Shown one piece after another: positions 7,953-16,831 of a DNA stretch of 34,925 bases. The notes below the pieces were generated by a model that saw nothing but the letters and a program-made list of their open reading frames with translations, was not told the DNA's origin and did not search any database. A program made the translations under genes and the position numbers. Numbering within the stretch: the first letter of the stretch is position 1; each line of letters starts with the position of its first letter. The stretch is from Bacteroidota bacterium (GTDB lineage Bacteria > Bacteroidota > Bacteroidia > Bacteroidales > FEN-979), in contig JAPLDH010000067.1 in assembly GCA_026391355.1 (NCBI GenBank), positions 1 through 34,925 on the forward strand, written 5' to 3'.

Positions 7953-8156
7953 ATGAAAACGTTTGAATTTAATGTACTCACCCCCTTCCCCCTCCCTAAT
8001 TTAGGGAGGGGATTAAGGGGTGGGTATTTGGGTAAATTCCCCGTCCCGAGTACTCGGGACGGAATTCGGGTTCAGGGCTCCTGGTTTTGGTACCAATTGA
8101 TTACAACCCCGAAATGCAGCGATTGCGTGGACAGGTTTTCTGAAAAAGCAGGTTAA
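7953..8156 (+). CDS. small CxxC ORF carrying intergenic repeats, possible relic of a metal-binding protein
   Basis: A 67-codon frame with a plausible promoter and an ATG. It stops one base before the start of the copper ATPase, a spacing typical of translational coupling. The first residues (MKTFEFNV) resemble the start of small Bacteroidota HMA-type metal-binding proteins. The last part ([18 protein letters not shown]) has a CxxC pair at Cys55/Cys58. The middle, about residues 10-47, is translated from two palindromic repeats of intergenic type. One reading is a small metallochaperone-like gene interrupted in frame by repeats. The other is that nothing here is translated. No full domain is recognisable. 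Confidence 0.3.
   Translation: MKTFEFNVLTPFPLPNLGRGLRGGYLGKFPVPSTRDGIRVQGSWFWYQLITTPKCSDCVDRFSEKAG
7990..8010. repeat. palindrome in CCCTCCCTAA-type repeat
   Basis: The 10-bp arms CCCTCCCTAA and TTAGGGAGGG are separated by a single T. The flanks are C-rich on the left (cccccttccc) and G-rich on the right (ggattaaggggtggg). It looks like a dispersed intergenic repeat unit. Confidence 0.6.
8041..8062. repeat. perfect 22-bp palindrome
   Basis: The arm CCGTCCCGAGT is followed directly by its exact reverse complement, making an 11+11 bp perfect palindrome. It lies within the small ORF upstream of the copper ATPase and could form a strong hairpin in the transcript. Confidence 0.7.
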
Positions 8157-8157
8157 T

Positions 8158-10392
8158 ATGGTATATATCAGGGAAATACTGAAGGTTGAGGGAATGTCGT
8201 GTGCTTCGTGTGCAGTGAGTGTACAATCGATGTTGGGTTCTCTTGAAGGTGTGAAAGAGGCAAATGTAAATTTTGCAGCTTCACATGTGGTAGTGGAATA
8301 TGACCCGGATAAAATAGACCATTCCAGAATGGAGAAGGCAGTTGATGGAATTGGATTTAAGTTGGTCATTGAACCGGAACTTGTTGCAGGGCAGGATGCA
8401 GACCGTGAGATAAAACGACTGCGGATACTGAAGTTCAACATGGTAATGGCAATTTTGATCTCTGTCCCTGTTTTCATGATTTCCATGTTCTTTCATTCCA
8501 TTCCATATGCAGACTGGATTATGATGATCCTGTCGGTACCTGTTCTTTTCTGGTTTGGACGGGGATTTTTCATAGTTGCCCTGAAGAGGGCACGACATTT
8601 TTCCTCCAATATGGATACGCTGGTGGCAATGGGAACCGGGGCAGCGTTTCTTTTCAGCACATTAAACACGATTTTTCCGCAGTTTCTCAGATCACACGGG
8701 TTGGAACCCCATGTATATTTTGAAGCCGCAGTAGTGATTATTTCCTTTATTTCGGTCGGACGATTCCTTGAGGAAAGGGCTAAAACAAGGGCATCTTCGG
8801 CAATCACAAAACTAATGGGGCTTGGCGTCAGGAATGCCAGGGTTGTCCGGCATGGGATGGAGTCCGAGATACCAGTCTCTGAAATTGTCAGCGGAGATAT
8901 CCTGATCATCCGTCCGGGTGAAAAGATCCCTGTGGATGGTGCTGTGATTGAGGGGAGAAGCTATGTGAATGAAAGCATGATCACCGGTGAATCCATTCCC
9001 GTCAATAAACGGAAAGGAGATGCGGTGATCGGAGCGACACTGAATCAATCGGGGAGTTTTACGATGGTGGCTGAGAAAGTCGGGAAGGAAACTATCCTTG
9101 CCCAAATCATCCGCCTTGTTCAGGAAGCACAGGGAAGCCGTGCCCCAGTTCAACGGCTCGTTGATAAAATTTCCTCGGTATTTGTTCCTGTAGTGATCGG
9201 TATCAGTTTACTGACTTTTTTTGGCTGGTATTTTTTGTTTCCTCTGTCGGAAACCTGGCCTGTTACCTCAAGCCTTTCCATTGCCCTGCTGACGGCCGTT
9301 TCGGTGTTGGTCGTTGCCTGTCCCTGCGCGCTTGGGCTTGCTACGCCTACAGCGCTAATGGTGGGTATCGGGAAAGCGGCCGAACATGGAATCCTCATCA
9401 AGGACGCCGAAAGCCTTGAAACCGCCTGCCGGTTGAATGTGATCGTTCTTGATAAGACCGGAACGTTGACCACAGGTAAACCTGACGTGACCGATATTTA
9501 CTGGGACCCAGGGATCGCCGATACTTCGGCGATCGAATCTGCCATTGTTGCCATCGAAAGCAAATCGGAACATCCCTTTGCCGGCGCTTTGGTTGACTAT
9601 TTCCGTTCTGAACAGAAATCCAGATTATCTGTAGTGGGTTTTAATGCAAGCACTGGTAAAGGTGTTTCAGCATTTTACGACAAGGAGGATTATGCTATCG
9701 GGAGCAGGAGTTTTATGAGTGATAATGGCTCAATGGTACCCGATATGCTGATCAGTACAGAAAAATCAATTCGTCAGAAATCCACTTCTGTAATATATGT
9801 TTCAAGGAACCGTACTATTGTTGCAATTATTGGTGTTTCCGATACCTTGAAAACATCTTCAGTGAAAGCAATTGCCGAACTGAAGAAACTGGGACTTGAA
9901 GTTCACATGCTGACCGGCGACAGTGTTGCGATTGCTTCGCAAATTGCACGGGAAGCCGGCATTGAAAGGTTCAGGGCTGAAGTCAATCCGGGTGATAAGG
10001 TAACCTATATCAGAGGGCTGAAAGAACAGGGATTGAAAGTTGCCATGGCAGGCGATGGAATTAACGATTCCCCTGCGCTGGCACAGGCCGATATTGGCAT
10101 TGCAATGGGAAATGGTACCGACATAGCCATGGAGAGTGCTCAGATTACACTTATCAAGGGAGATCTTGAAAAGATCGTCACTGCTATAAAACTTTCAAAA
10201 GCTACGGTAAGGACCATCAAACAAAACTTGTTCTGGGCATTTTTCTATAATGTGATCAGTATCCCCATTGCTGCCGGGATCTTATTTCCATTCACCGGGT
10301 TTTTACTGAATCCGATGATTGCCGGCGCTGCCATGGCATTAAGTTCAGTAACTGTTGTAACAAACAGTTTAAGACTCAAGGCAGAGAAATAA
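8158..10392 (+). CDS. copA: copper-translocating P1B-type ATPase
   Basis: A 744-residue inner-membrane ATPase that exports Cu+ using ATP. It has one N-terminal HMA domain with the metal-binding GMSCASC (Cys15, Cys18). The actuator domain carries TGES (276-279). The transmembrane metal site is CPC (388-390). The phosphorylated Asp is 432 in DKTGTLT, the nucleotide-binding domain has SEHP (470-473), and the hinge is GDGINDSP (632-639). The late transmembrane residues YN (697-698) and M...SS (726-730) fit the Cu+ subgroup (P1B-1). Length is normal for a single-HMA enzyme. It starts one base after the small CxxC ORF. No CueR/CsoR-type regulator is adjacent. The gene is intact. Confidence 0.95.
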   Translation: MVYIREILKVEGMSCASCAVSVQSMLGSLEGVKEANVNFAASHVVVEYDPDKIDHSRMEKAVDGIGFKLVIEPELVAGQDADREIKRLRILKFNMVMAILISVPVFMISMFFHSIPYADWIMMILSVPVLFWFGRGFFIVALKRARHFSSNMDTLVAMGTGAAFLFSTLNTIFPQFLRSHGLEPHVYFEAAVVIISFISVGRFLEERAKTRASSAITKLMGLGVRNARVVRHGMESEIPVSEIVSGDILIIRPGEKIPVDGAVIEGRSYVNESMITGESIPVNKRKGDAVIGATLNQSGSFTMVAEKVGKETILAQIIRLVQEAQGSRAPVQRLVDKISSVFVPVVIGISLLTFFGWYFLFPLSETWPVTSSLSIALLTAVSVLVVACPCALGLATPTALMVGIGKAAEHGILIKDAESLETACRLNVIVLDKTGTLTTGKPDVTDIYWDPGIADTSAIESAIVAIESKSEHPFAGALVDYFRSEQKSRLSVVGFNASTGKGVSAFYDKEDYAIGSRSFMSDNGSMVPDMLISTEKSIRQKSTSVIYVSRNRTIVAIIGVSDTLKTSSVKAIAELKKLGLEVHMLTGDSVAIASQIAREAGIERFRAEVNPGDKVTYIRGLKEQGLKVAMAGDGINDSPALAQADIGIAMGNGTDIAMESAQITLIKGDLEKIVTAIKLSKATVRTIKQNLFWAFFYNVISIPIAAGILFPFTGFLLNPMIAGAAMALSSVTVVTNSLRLKAEK

Positions 10393-10400
10393 AAAAAACT

Positions 10401-10408
10401 TATTTTTG
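10401..10408 (+). promoter_or_regulatory. -7 promoter element for the MFS transporter gene
   Basis: TATTTTTG fits TAnnTTTG and lies 46 bp upstream of the ATG at 10455, just past the copper ATPase stop. No convincing -33 TTG is seen at the usual spacing. Confidence 0.4.
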
Positions 10409-10454
10409 CTTCAGGAATCTGTGAAAATTCTTTTTATCCCGTAATCTTTTACCC

Positions 10455-11801
10455 ATGACTGATGATTTGTTACATCCTGCCTTAAAAAACGAAAAGATTA
10501 ATTACGCTTTGTCTATTGCGATCATAGGGGCCTTTTTCTTTATTTTCGGTTTTGTGACATGGCTGAATGGTGTCCTGATCCCTTACCTTAGAATTGCATG
10601 TGAACTGAATTATTTTCAGGCATATTTTGTTGCCTTTGCTTTTTATATTTCCTATTTCGTGATGGCTATTCCGTCGGCCTGGGTGCTTAAACACACAGGA
10701 TTTAAAAGCGGGATGGCTCTCGGTCTATACATCATGGCTGCCGGGGCTTTGATCTTTATTCCTGCCGCATTAACCAGAACTTATGGATTATTTCTTACCG
10801 GTCTTTTTGTGATGGGTACAGGCCTGGCTATCCTTCAAACAGCATCCAACCCTTATATTACCATTCTTGGTCCGAGGGAGAGCGCTGCAAAACGGATCAG
10901 TATCATGGGCATCTGTAACAAGGTTGCAGGTGTGATCAGCCCTTTAATACTGGGCATTATTGTTCTCAAAGACGCGAATATCTTTACTGAGCAGCTTAAA
11001 ACCCTCGATCCCATTCATAAATCCTTATTACTGGACACACTTGCATCCAGGGTGATCCTTCCTTATATCATCATGGCGGTGGTGCTCACAGGTCTTGGGC
11101 TAATGGTCAGATTCACCAGTTTACCCGATATCGATACCGATCATGAAGATGAAGCGCTTACCGCTGCAAATGCCGGGAAATCGCATATTTTCCATTTTCC
11201 TCATTTGATCCTGGGTGTAATTACTTTGTTCCTGTATGTGGGAGTGGAGGTGATTGCAGGAGATACGATCATTCCGTACGGTCTTTCCCAGGGCATCCCG
11301 TTATCGGCCGCAAAGGTATTTACATCATATACCCTGACAGCAATGGTGATCGGCTACATTTTCGGCATTATTCTGATCCCGAAGTACATTAAGCAGGAGA
11401 ATTCACTTGGGATATCGGCCGTACTGGGAGTTTTGTTCAGTATATTGGCAATCTTTTCCTCCGGGATGCATTATCAAAGCAGCATGAATATTCAACTACC
11501 CGGCTTTAGCCTTGTGCTGCCTTTTGAATTATCGGTTTTCTTTATTGCCCTGTTGGGCTTTGCAAATGCGATCATGTGGCCGGCTATCTGGCCATTGGCC
11601 ATTCATGGGTTGGGAAGATTCACCAAAATAGGATCTTCGCTGCTGATCATGGCAATTGCAGGAGGCGCTTTGCTTCCATTGCTTTATGGGCGATTGGCTG
11701 ATAAACTCAGCCCGCACCATGCATATTGGATTACCATACCCTGTTATATAGTGATCTTTTATTACGCGTTTTTCGGACATAAAATCAGATCCTGGAAGTA
11801 A
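10455..11801 (+). CDS. MFS sugar transporter, FucP/GluP-type
   Basis: A 448-residue polytopic membrane protein with about 12 hydrophobic segments. The N-terminal IGAFFFIFGFVTWLNGVLIP and the later LQTASNPYITILGPRESAAKR are hallmarks of the FHS branch (fucose, glucose/galactose:H+ symporters). A cytoplasmic loop near the middle (about residues 220-245) contains DIDTDHEDE. The exact sugar cannot be read from sequence. The nucleotidyltransferase gene starts 15 bp after its stop, so uptake and activation of a sugar may be coupled. The gene is intact. Confidence 0.9.
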   Translation: MTDDLLHPALKNEKINYALSIAIIGAFFFIFGFVTWLNGVLIPYLRIACELNYFQAYFVAFAFYISYFVMAIPSAWVLKHTGFKSGMALGLYIMAAGALIFIPAALTRTYGLFLTGLFVMGTGLAILQTASNPYITILGPRESAAKRISIMGICNKVAGVISPLILGIIVLKDANIFTEQLKTLDPIHKSLLLDTLASRVILPYIIMAVVLTGLGLMVRFTSLPDIDTDHEDEALTAANAGKSHIFHFPHLILGVITLFLYVGVEVIAGDTIIPYGLSQGIPLSAAKVFTSYTLTAMVIGYIFGIILIPKYIKQENSLGISAVLGVLFSILAIFSSGMHYQSSMNIQLPGFSLVLPFELSVFFIALLGFANAIMWPAIWPLAIHGLGRFTKIGSSLLIMAIAGGALLPLLYGRLADKLSPHHAYWITIPCYIVIFYYAFFGHKIRSWK

Positions 11802-11816
11802 CATTTAATTAACATT

Positions 11817-12725
11817 ATGAGGCCAACATTGGTTATTCTTGCTGCCGGGATTGGTAGCCGGTATGGCTCCCTGAAGCAGCTCGACAAAATCGGACCATCC
11901 GGAGAAACAATCATTGATTATTCAGTTTATGATGCAATTCAAGCCGGCTTTGTGAAAGTTATCTTTGTCATCAGAAAAAGCCTGGAAAAAGAATTTAACA
12001 AGGAGTTTGTGAATAAATTAAAGAATAAAATATCTGTCGATTACGTTTTACAGGAAATTGATTCTGTTCCCGATGGGATCATTGTTTCGCCGAACCGTGA
12101 AAAACCCTGGGGAACAGGTCATGCTGTAATGATGGCGAATGAAAAGATTAACGGCCCGTTTGCCGTTATCAATGCCGACGATTTTTACGGGAGGGGAGCA
12201 TTTGTTTCACTTGCAAATTATTATGAAAACTGGTCACCCGATTATGAGAACGATTATTGTATGGTTGGATATATCATTGCGAATACTTTGTCGGATCATG
12301 GAACGGTTTCCCGCGGTATTTGTAAAACGGACCGGTTTTCGAACCTGGTTGAAGTGGTTGAACAGAAGCATTTGGAAAGAACTCCCCAGGGGATCACCTG
12401 TAAAAATGAAACCGGGACCTATAATGTCATTCCGGAGGATACAATGGTATCTATGAATTTCTGGGGATTTACCCCATCTTTCCTGCGATATTTGACAACC
12501 GGCTTTAAAGAATTTATTACCGAGAATGCGCAGGATAATAAATCAGAATTTTATATTCCGACCATGGTCAACAATCTTGTTAAATCAAAACGTGCCAGTG
12601 TGAAGATCCTCAATTGCTATGAACAATGGTTTGGCATTACTTATAAACCAGATCGTGACCTTGTGGTTGCTAAAATCAGGGAATTGGTCGATAAAAAGAT
12701 CTATCCTGCAAATCTTTGGGCATAA
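11817..12725 (+). CDS. sugar-phosphate nucleotidyltransferase family protein
   Basis: A 302-residue protein of the NTP_transferase superfamily, which makes NDP-sugars from a sugar-1-phosphate and an NTP. The nucleotide-binding motif is near the N-terminus (LAAGIGSRYGSLKQ, about residues 8-21). EKPWGTGHAV (about 95-104) and the metal-binding NADDFYG (119-125, Asp121/Asp122) follow. The fold's C-terminal part (EQWFGITYKPDRD) lacks the left-handed beta-helix of GlmU. Sugar and nucleotide specificity are not evident. It sits 15 bp after the sugar transporter on the same strand, which suggests co-transcription. Confidence 0.87.
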   Translation: MRPTLVILAAGIGSRYGSLKQLDKIGPSGETIIDYSVYDAIQAGFVKVIFVIRKSLEKEFNKEFVNKLKNKISVDYVLQEIDSVPDGIIVSPNREKPWGTGHAVMMANEKINGPFAVINADDFYGRGAFVSLANYYENWSPDYENDYCMVGYIIANTLSDHGTVSRGICKTDRFSNLVEVVEQKHLERTPQGITCKNETGTYNVIPEDTMVSMNFWGFTPSFLRYLTTGFKEFITENAQDNKSEFYIPTMVNNLVKSKRASVKILNCYEQWFGITYKPDRDLVVAKIRELVDKKIYPANLWA

Positions 12726-12758
12726 ATAAAAACATCATCTAATACAAAAACCATTAAT

Positions 12759-13499
12759 ATGAAAAATTTGATTTATTTAATGAAGAATTCCACAGGAAAG
12801 AATTATTTCCTGTATTCTTTACTGATCTTCCTGGCAATTTTTTTCCTGCTGCCATCAACAGGACATACCCAGGTTGTTACCGAATCGGCAAAGAAAAAGA
12901 TCACCGTCGGTATCGGCGAGTTCACTGATATATGGATGAAAATGCCCACCGGTACAAAATCCAGGACGATCAACCAGGGATTCAATATTTACAGTACCTA
13001 TAACATTCCTTTCGGGAAAAGCAACTTTAGTTTTGCAATTGGCCTTGGCCTTACCATCCACAACATGTATGGTAACTTTCTTGTAAACAGCTACACTGAT
13101 TCTACGAATGTAGTCAAGATCCCTGATACCATCAGTTATAAGAAAAGTAAAATGTGCCTGACCTATCTTGAGGTTCCTTTGGAATTCAGATTCAAAACAA
13201 AAAGCAAATTTACGGTTGCTCTGGGGTTCAAGGGCGGACTTGAAATAGCAAGTTCGACAAAATATGTTGGTAACGGCCCGGTGGCCACTTATAATTTTAC
13301 AGTAAATCAAGCCGAGAAGACCAAGATAAAAATGTCGGGAATAAAGAATCTTGAAAAATTTACTTATGGGCCTACGATCCGTTTTGGTTACAGCTGGATC
13401 AATGTCAACGCCGGTTATATGCTGTCAACGATATTCCAGAAAGGAAGAGGTCCGGAGATTTACCCGATATCGGTTGGTATAGTATTGAGCCCCTTTTGA
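12759..13499 (+). CDS. outer-membrane beta-barrel protein
   Basis: A 246-residue exported protein. A basic N-terminus is followed by a hydrophobic stretch (FLYSLLIFLAIFFLLP) and a cleavage-like GHTQ near residue 38. The rest alternates short amphipathic strands with aromatic ends and finishes with ISVGIVLSPF, as in the PorT/OMP_b-brl_2 type of small barrels in Bacteroidota. A second ATG at 12780 would give a shorter signal peptide and is equally plausible. No ligand or role can be assigned. It follows the nucleotidyltransferase gene by 33 bp. Its stop codon directly abuts the stop of the convergent gene. Confidence 0.75.
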   Translation: MKNLIYLMKNSTGKNYFLYSLLIFLAIFFLLPSTGHTQVVTESAKKKITVGIGEFTDIWMKMPTGTKSRTINQGFNIYSTYNIPFGKSNFSFAIGLGLTIHNMYGNFLVNSYTDSTNVVKIPDTISYKKSKMCLTYLEVPLEFRFKTKSKFTVALGFKGGLEIASSTKYVGNGPVATYNFTVNQAEKTKIKMSGIKNLEKFTYGPTIRFGYSWINVNAGYMLSTIFQKGRGPEIYPISVGIVLSPF

Positions 13500-14111
13500 T
13501 CAGATCAGGAAAAAGAGTAAGAACATTACAACCGCTCCCACGAGAAATCCGGTGTAAATTTCGGATGGCTTGTGGGAGTTTGTTTGCAATCTTGCATACC
13601 CCACCAGACCTGATAAAATGAGCACAGTGAAAAGAAAATAGAGCAGGTCAAGCGAAAGGTTAAATGACAAACCAAGCATCAGCCCGAAGGTTCCTCCTGC
13701 ACCTATCATATGCAGGCTGATCTTCCTGTAAAAAGTGATCACCAGCGCCAGGAGCACAAGGAAGGAAGCTCCCAGCATATAAAAGCTGAAGATCGGTGAA
13801 ATCTGGAAGTTTTTCAGTAAATAATAGGTCAGGTAATAAAAGATTCCGGTGATGAGAAGCGGATAGATTCTCTCTTCACGGGTTTCCATAAAGAAAGTAT
13901 GAACCAGTTTTTTTCTGTATAACAGGAAAAAAAATCCCATGGGAATGAGCAATGTGGTCAAAATGATCACCCCGGTTAAAAACAGTTTGAAGGAAAAAGG
14001 AATGATCAGTGCAAAATAAACATTGATGTTAAGTAAGAACAACAGGATATATAAAGGAACAAAAAGAGGATGAAATACGCTGGAGATCACTCTTGCCATT
14101 TTATTTTCCAT
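13500..14111 (-). CDS. PAP2-like integral membrane protein, degenerate active site
   Basis: A 203-residue membrane protein with about six hydrophobic segments. It resembles the PAP2 phosphatase superfamily. Motif 3 is present as R-x5-H-x3-E (RLQTNSHKPSE), with Glu in place of the usual Asp. A motif-1-like segment (TREERIYP) is present, but the usual PSGH motif 2 is replaced by HMIGAGGTFG. Catalysis is therefore doubtful, or the family uses a variant site. It starts 15 bp after the rpoN stop and is probably co-transcribed with it. There is no space between its stop and that of the convergent beta-barrel gene. Confidence 0.7.
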   Translation of the reverse strand: MENKMARVISSVFHPLFVPLYILLFLLNINVYFALIIPFSFKLFLTGVIILTTLLIPMGFFFLLYRKKLVHTFFMETREERIYPLLITGIFYYLTYYLLKNFQISPIFSFYMLGASFLVLLALVITFYRKISLHMIGAGGTFGLMLGLSFNLSLDLLYFLFTVLILSGLVGYARLQTNSHKPSEIYTGFLVGAVVMFLLFFLI

Positions 14112-14126
14112 ATGAAACCGGTTTTA

Positions 14127-15626
14127 TTACAGCTCCTTGCGAAGCCTTGCAACGGGGATGTTTAATTGCTCCCTGTACTTTGCAATCGTACGACGGGCAA
14201 TATTATAACCTTTTGAATTCAGAATAACAACCAACTGATCATCGGTATAAGGATCTGATTTTTCTTCACCTTCAATACAATCCTGCAAGGTTTTTCTCAC
14301 CTCCCGTGTGGAGATCTCTTCTCCTTTTGTATTCTGGATCGATTCTGAGAAAAAACTCTTCAACTGGTATGTCCCGAAGGGGGTTTGTACATATTTGCTG
14401 TTGGCAACCCTTGAAACAGTCGAGATATCCATGTTGATACGGGTTGCGATGTCTTTCAGGATCATCGGTTTTAACCGGGTTTCATCGCCTGTCAGAAAAT
14501 ACTCTTTCTGATAATCCATGATGGCCTTCATGGTTATATAAAGTGTATTCTGACGCTGTTTGATTGCATCAATAAAACCTTTGGCTGCATCAAGTTTTTG
14601 CTTGATAAAGGACATTGCGGCTTTTTCTGAACTGGTGTTTTTTTTGTTATTGGTATTAAACCCCCGCAGCATGTCCATGTATTGCCGGTTCAGTGAGAGT
14701 TCGGGCATGTTCCGGGAATTTACGATCAATTCAAGATCGCCATCAATATGTGTGATTGAAAAGTCAGGTACTATATAATTTATTTCTTTTGAAACTTCAC
14801 TGATCGCAACACCGGGTTTCGGGTTCAGCTTCTGGATCTCTTCAATGGCATGCCTGAGATCGGATTCGGTTGTCTTGATTTTGAGGATGATCTTATCATA
14901 GTGCTTTTTAGAAAACTCCGCGAAACATTCCTTCATAATGGCAAGCGCAAGGTCAATGAAAGGGGTTTTTACGGGTTTCCTTTCCAACTGAATGATCAGG
15001 CACTCCTGAAGGTTTCGGGCGCCGATCCCGGGGGGATCAAATTCCTGGATAATTTTTAACACATCTAATACGTCTTGTGCCGTGACTTCCAGGTTCATGT
15101 TGAAAGCAAGATCATCTACCAAGGCCTCAGTTTCGCGCTCAAGGTATCCGGATTCATCAAGGTTCCCGATAATAGTGCTGGCAATGATGTATTTCCGGTC
15201 ATCGAGACGGTACATTCCAAGCTGATTCAACAGGTAATCCTGGAAACTTGTTCCAGAGACCACAGGAGTTTCACGAACCTCATCATCAGGGCTTTTATTG
15301 TTGGCAAACAGTTTATAATCAGGTGTATCATCTTCCTCCATGTAATCTTCGATGGTGAAATCATCGTTTTCATCAGGAGTTGTTTCCGTCAGGTTATCAT
15401 CCGTTTCTTCGTCACCTGCTTCCGTCGTTTCGGGCACGGTATCTTCACTGTTCTGATCAGTTTCTTCATCGTCAGAACTGATTTCATCAAGTGCAGGATT
15501 CTCGACAATTTCCTGTTTGATCCGTTGTTCAAGCGCCAGTAAAGGTTCCTGCAGAAGCCGCATGACCAATACCTGCTGGGGTGATAAACGCTGTGTTAAC
15601 CGTTGTTGTAACTTTTGATTTAGCAT
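14127..15626 (-). CDS. rpoN: RNA polymerase sigma-54 factor
   Basis: A 499-residue sigma-54. The N-terminal region I is Gln/Leu-rich (LNQKLQQRLTQRLSPQQVLVMRLLQEP) and serves activator contact. An acidic region II rich in Asp/Glu (about residues 50-100) follows, then the core-binding domain. The RpoN box (ARRTIAKYRE) lies near the C-terminus and reads the -24 element. I start at the ATG at 15626 rather than the in-frame TTG at 15650, because the protein then begins MLNQKLQQ, as in relatives. A well-formed promoter lies just upstream. No enhancer-binding activator is encoded nearby. Confidence 0.93.
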   Translation of the reverse strand: MLNQKLQQRLTQRLSPQQVLVMRLLQEPLLALEQRIKQEIVENPALDEISSDDEETDQNSEDTVPETTEAGDEETDDNLTETTPDENDDFTIEDYMEEDDTPDYKLFANNKSPDDEVRETPVVSGTSFQDYLLNQLGMYRLDDRKYIIASTIIGNLDESGYLERETEALVDDLAFNMNLEVTAQDVLDVLKIIQEFDPPGIGARNLQECLIIQLERKPVKTPFIDLALAIMKECFAEFSKKHYDKIILKIKTTESDLRHAIEEIQKLNPKPGVAISEVSKEINYIVPDFSITHIDGDLELIVNSRNMPELSLNRQYMDMLRGFNTNNKKNTSSEKAAMSFIKQKLDAAKGFIDAIKQRQNTLYITMKAIMDYQKEYFLTGDETRLKPMILKDIATRINMDISTVSRVANSKYVQTPFGTYQLKSFFSESIQNTKGEEISTREVRKTLQDCIEGEEKSDPYTDDQLVVILNSKGYNIARRTIAKYREQLNIPVARLRKEL

Positions 15627-15660
15627 CTGATATCTTTCATTTGTTAACAACTCTCAAAGA

Positions 15661-15691
15661 CAAATATACCATCTATTAGTAAAAAGTTCAA
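15661..15691 (-). promoter_or_regulatory. promoter of rpoN
   Basis: TATATTTG (15661-15668, minus strand) is preceded by TTG (15689-15691) with a 20-bp spacer. This is one of the best matches in the window to the Bacteroidota -33/-7 pattern. The -7 element ends 35 bp before the rpoN ATG. Confidence 0.6.
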
Positions 15692-15695
15692 TGAA

Positions 15696-15722
15696 ATCGA
15701 TAAAAAAATCCATTTGATCGAT
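15696..15722. promoter_or_regulatory. possible LytTR operator: paired ATCGAT motifs
   Basis: ATCGAT occurs at 15696-15701 and again at 15717-15722, with centres 21 bp apart (two helical turns). The second copy is part of GATCGATC. LytTR-family regulators bind paired short repeats with about this spacing. The pair lies 50-75 bp upstream of the candidate promoter of the lytS-lytTR-efflux operon and next to the rpoN -33 element. Regulation is inferred from position only. Confidence 0.3.
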
Positions 15723-15771
15723 CATTTTCTGCTCATAGTCTATTTCTCAATCCTGGTACTCCGCTTTTCCA

Positions 15772-15779
15772 TACTTTTG
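15772..15779 (+). promoter_or_regulatory. -7 promoter element of the two-component/efflux operon
   Basis: TACTTTTG matches TAnnTTTG and lies 17 bp before the ATG at 15797. The -33 region is weak (tcctgg), which would suit a promoter that needs an activator. Confidence 0.5.
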
Positions 15780-15796
15780 TAACCATTGTAAAGATA

Positions 15797-16831
15797 ATGA
15801 AAAATAAGCGATTCTCAAAATCACGTTTTTTTACCGTCCTCATCCATTTCCTGATATGGGCAGCATTCTTTTTTATTCCGCTGTTGTTCCTTGAAAACCG
15901 TGAAGGACAGCAAAGGTTCCTCATTTTTGGTAATTCAATGCTCATATTCATGGCAGGTTACTTTTATTTCAATTACCTTTTTCTGATCCCGGAATTCCTG
16001 TTGAAAAAAAAGATTATCCCCTATGTTTTGTTATTATTCCTGGGATTATTGGTTATCAGTGTCTTAAACGTGATATATAACCATTATATTCATCTTTATT
16101 TCATTCCCAATATCCATCATCACAGCGATCTGCATTATTCAGTAATGACTATTTATCCGGCCATCCTTGCATTTGGTTTAAGTACAAGCATCAGGATAAC
16201 GGATGAATGGTTCAAGAACGAACGACAGAAAAAGGAGATGGAAAATGAGAAGCTGACGTCCGAGCTTGCATTTCTGAAGTCACAGGTGAATCCTCATTTT
16301 CTTTTTAACATCCTGAATAATATCTGTTCTCTTGCAAGGAAAAAATCGGATGATACGGAAAATTCCATCATCAAGCTTTCACAGATCATGCGTTACATGC
16401 TGTATGAATCGAAAGATGAGAAAGTCAGTCTTGACAGGGAAATAGAATATCTCCAGAATTACATAGAATTGCAGCGGATGAGGATTTCCGATAAGGTACA
16501 GATTGATTTTTCGATTGAGGGTGATCCTGAAAAACTGCTGATTGAGCCAATGCTTTTGATCCCCTTTGTCGAAAATGCATTTAAACATGGGATCAGCTAC
16601 CTTGAAGATTCCAGAATATTAATCCGGATCAACGTGAAGGGGAATGACCTGTTTTTAAGAGTTGAGAATAATATTGTGAAGAAGGGGGATGAGGTAATTC
16701 CTGCAGAAACGGGAATTGGACTTAAAAATGTTCAACGAAGGCTGGAATTGTTATACCCCGAAAATTATACCCTGTCGGTTAAAGATGACGGGTTGACATA
16801 TAAAGTGGAGTTAAATATACTATTCTCATGA
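15797..16831 (+). CDS. LytS-type sensor histidine kinase
   Basis: A 344-residue membrane histidine kinase of the LytS/YehU (His_kinase, PF06580) family. About four hydrophobic segments fill residues 12-133, with no large external sensor domain. A short coiled coil leads to LKSQVNPHFLFNILNNI, with His167 as the phosphoacceptor. The ATPase part has IPFVENAFKHGI as the N box and GIGLKNVQRRLELLY as the G-type box. Its last codons overlap the start of the LytTR regulator gene, so they are a cognate pair. Four efflux genes continue the operon, which suggests the kinase senses a membrane or cell-envelope signal that calls for export. Confidence 0.93.
   Translation: MKNKRFSKSRFFTVLIHFLIWAAFFFIPLLFLENREGQQRFLIFGNSMLIFMAGYFYFNYLFLIPEFLLKKKIIPYVLLLFLGLLVISVLNVIYNHYIHLYFIPNIHHHSDLHYSVMTIYPAILAFGLSTSIRITDEWFKNERQKKEMENEKLTSELAFLKSQVNPHFLFNILNNICSLARKKSDDTENSIIKLSQIMRYMLYESKDEKVSLDREIEYLQNYIELQRMRISDKVQIDFSIEGDPEKLLIEPMLLIPFVENAFKHGISYLEDSRILIRINVKGNDLFLRVENNIVKKGDEVIPAETGIGLKNVQRRLELLYPENYTLSVKDDGLTYKVELNILFS

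Noticed and set aside
7980-8062. CRISPR or riboswitch upstream of the copper ATPase
   Set aside because: There are two unlike palindromes, no repeat-spacer periodicity and no recognisable riboswitch fold; they look like dispersed repeats.
15754-15770. Sigma-54 promoter (TGGTAC with a downstream TT pair) ahead of the lytS operon
   Set aside because: The -12 GC element is missing; a normal TACTTTTG element is present just downstream.
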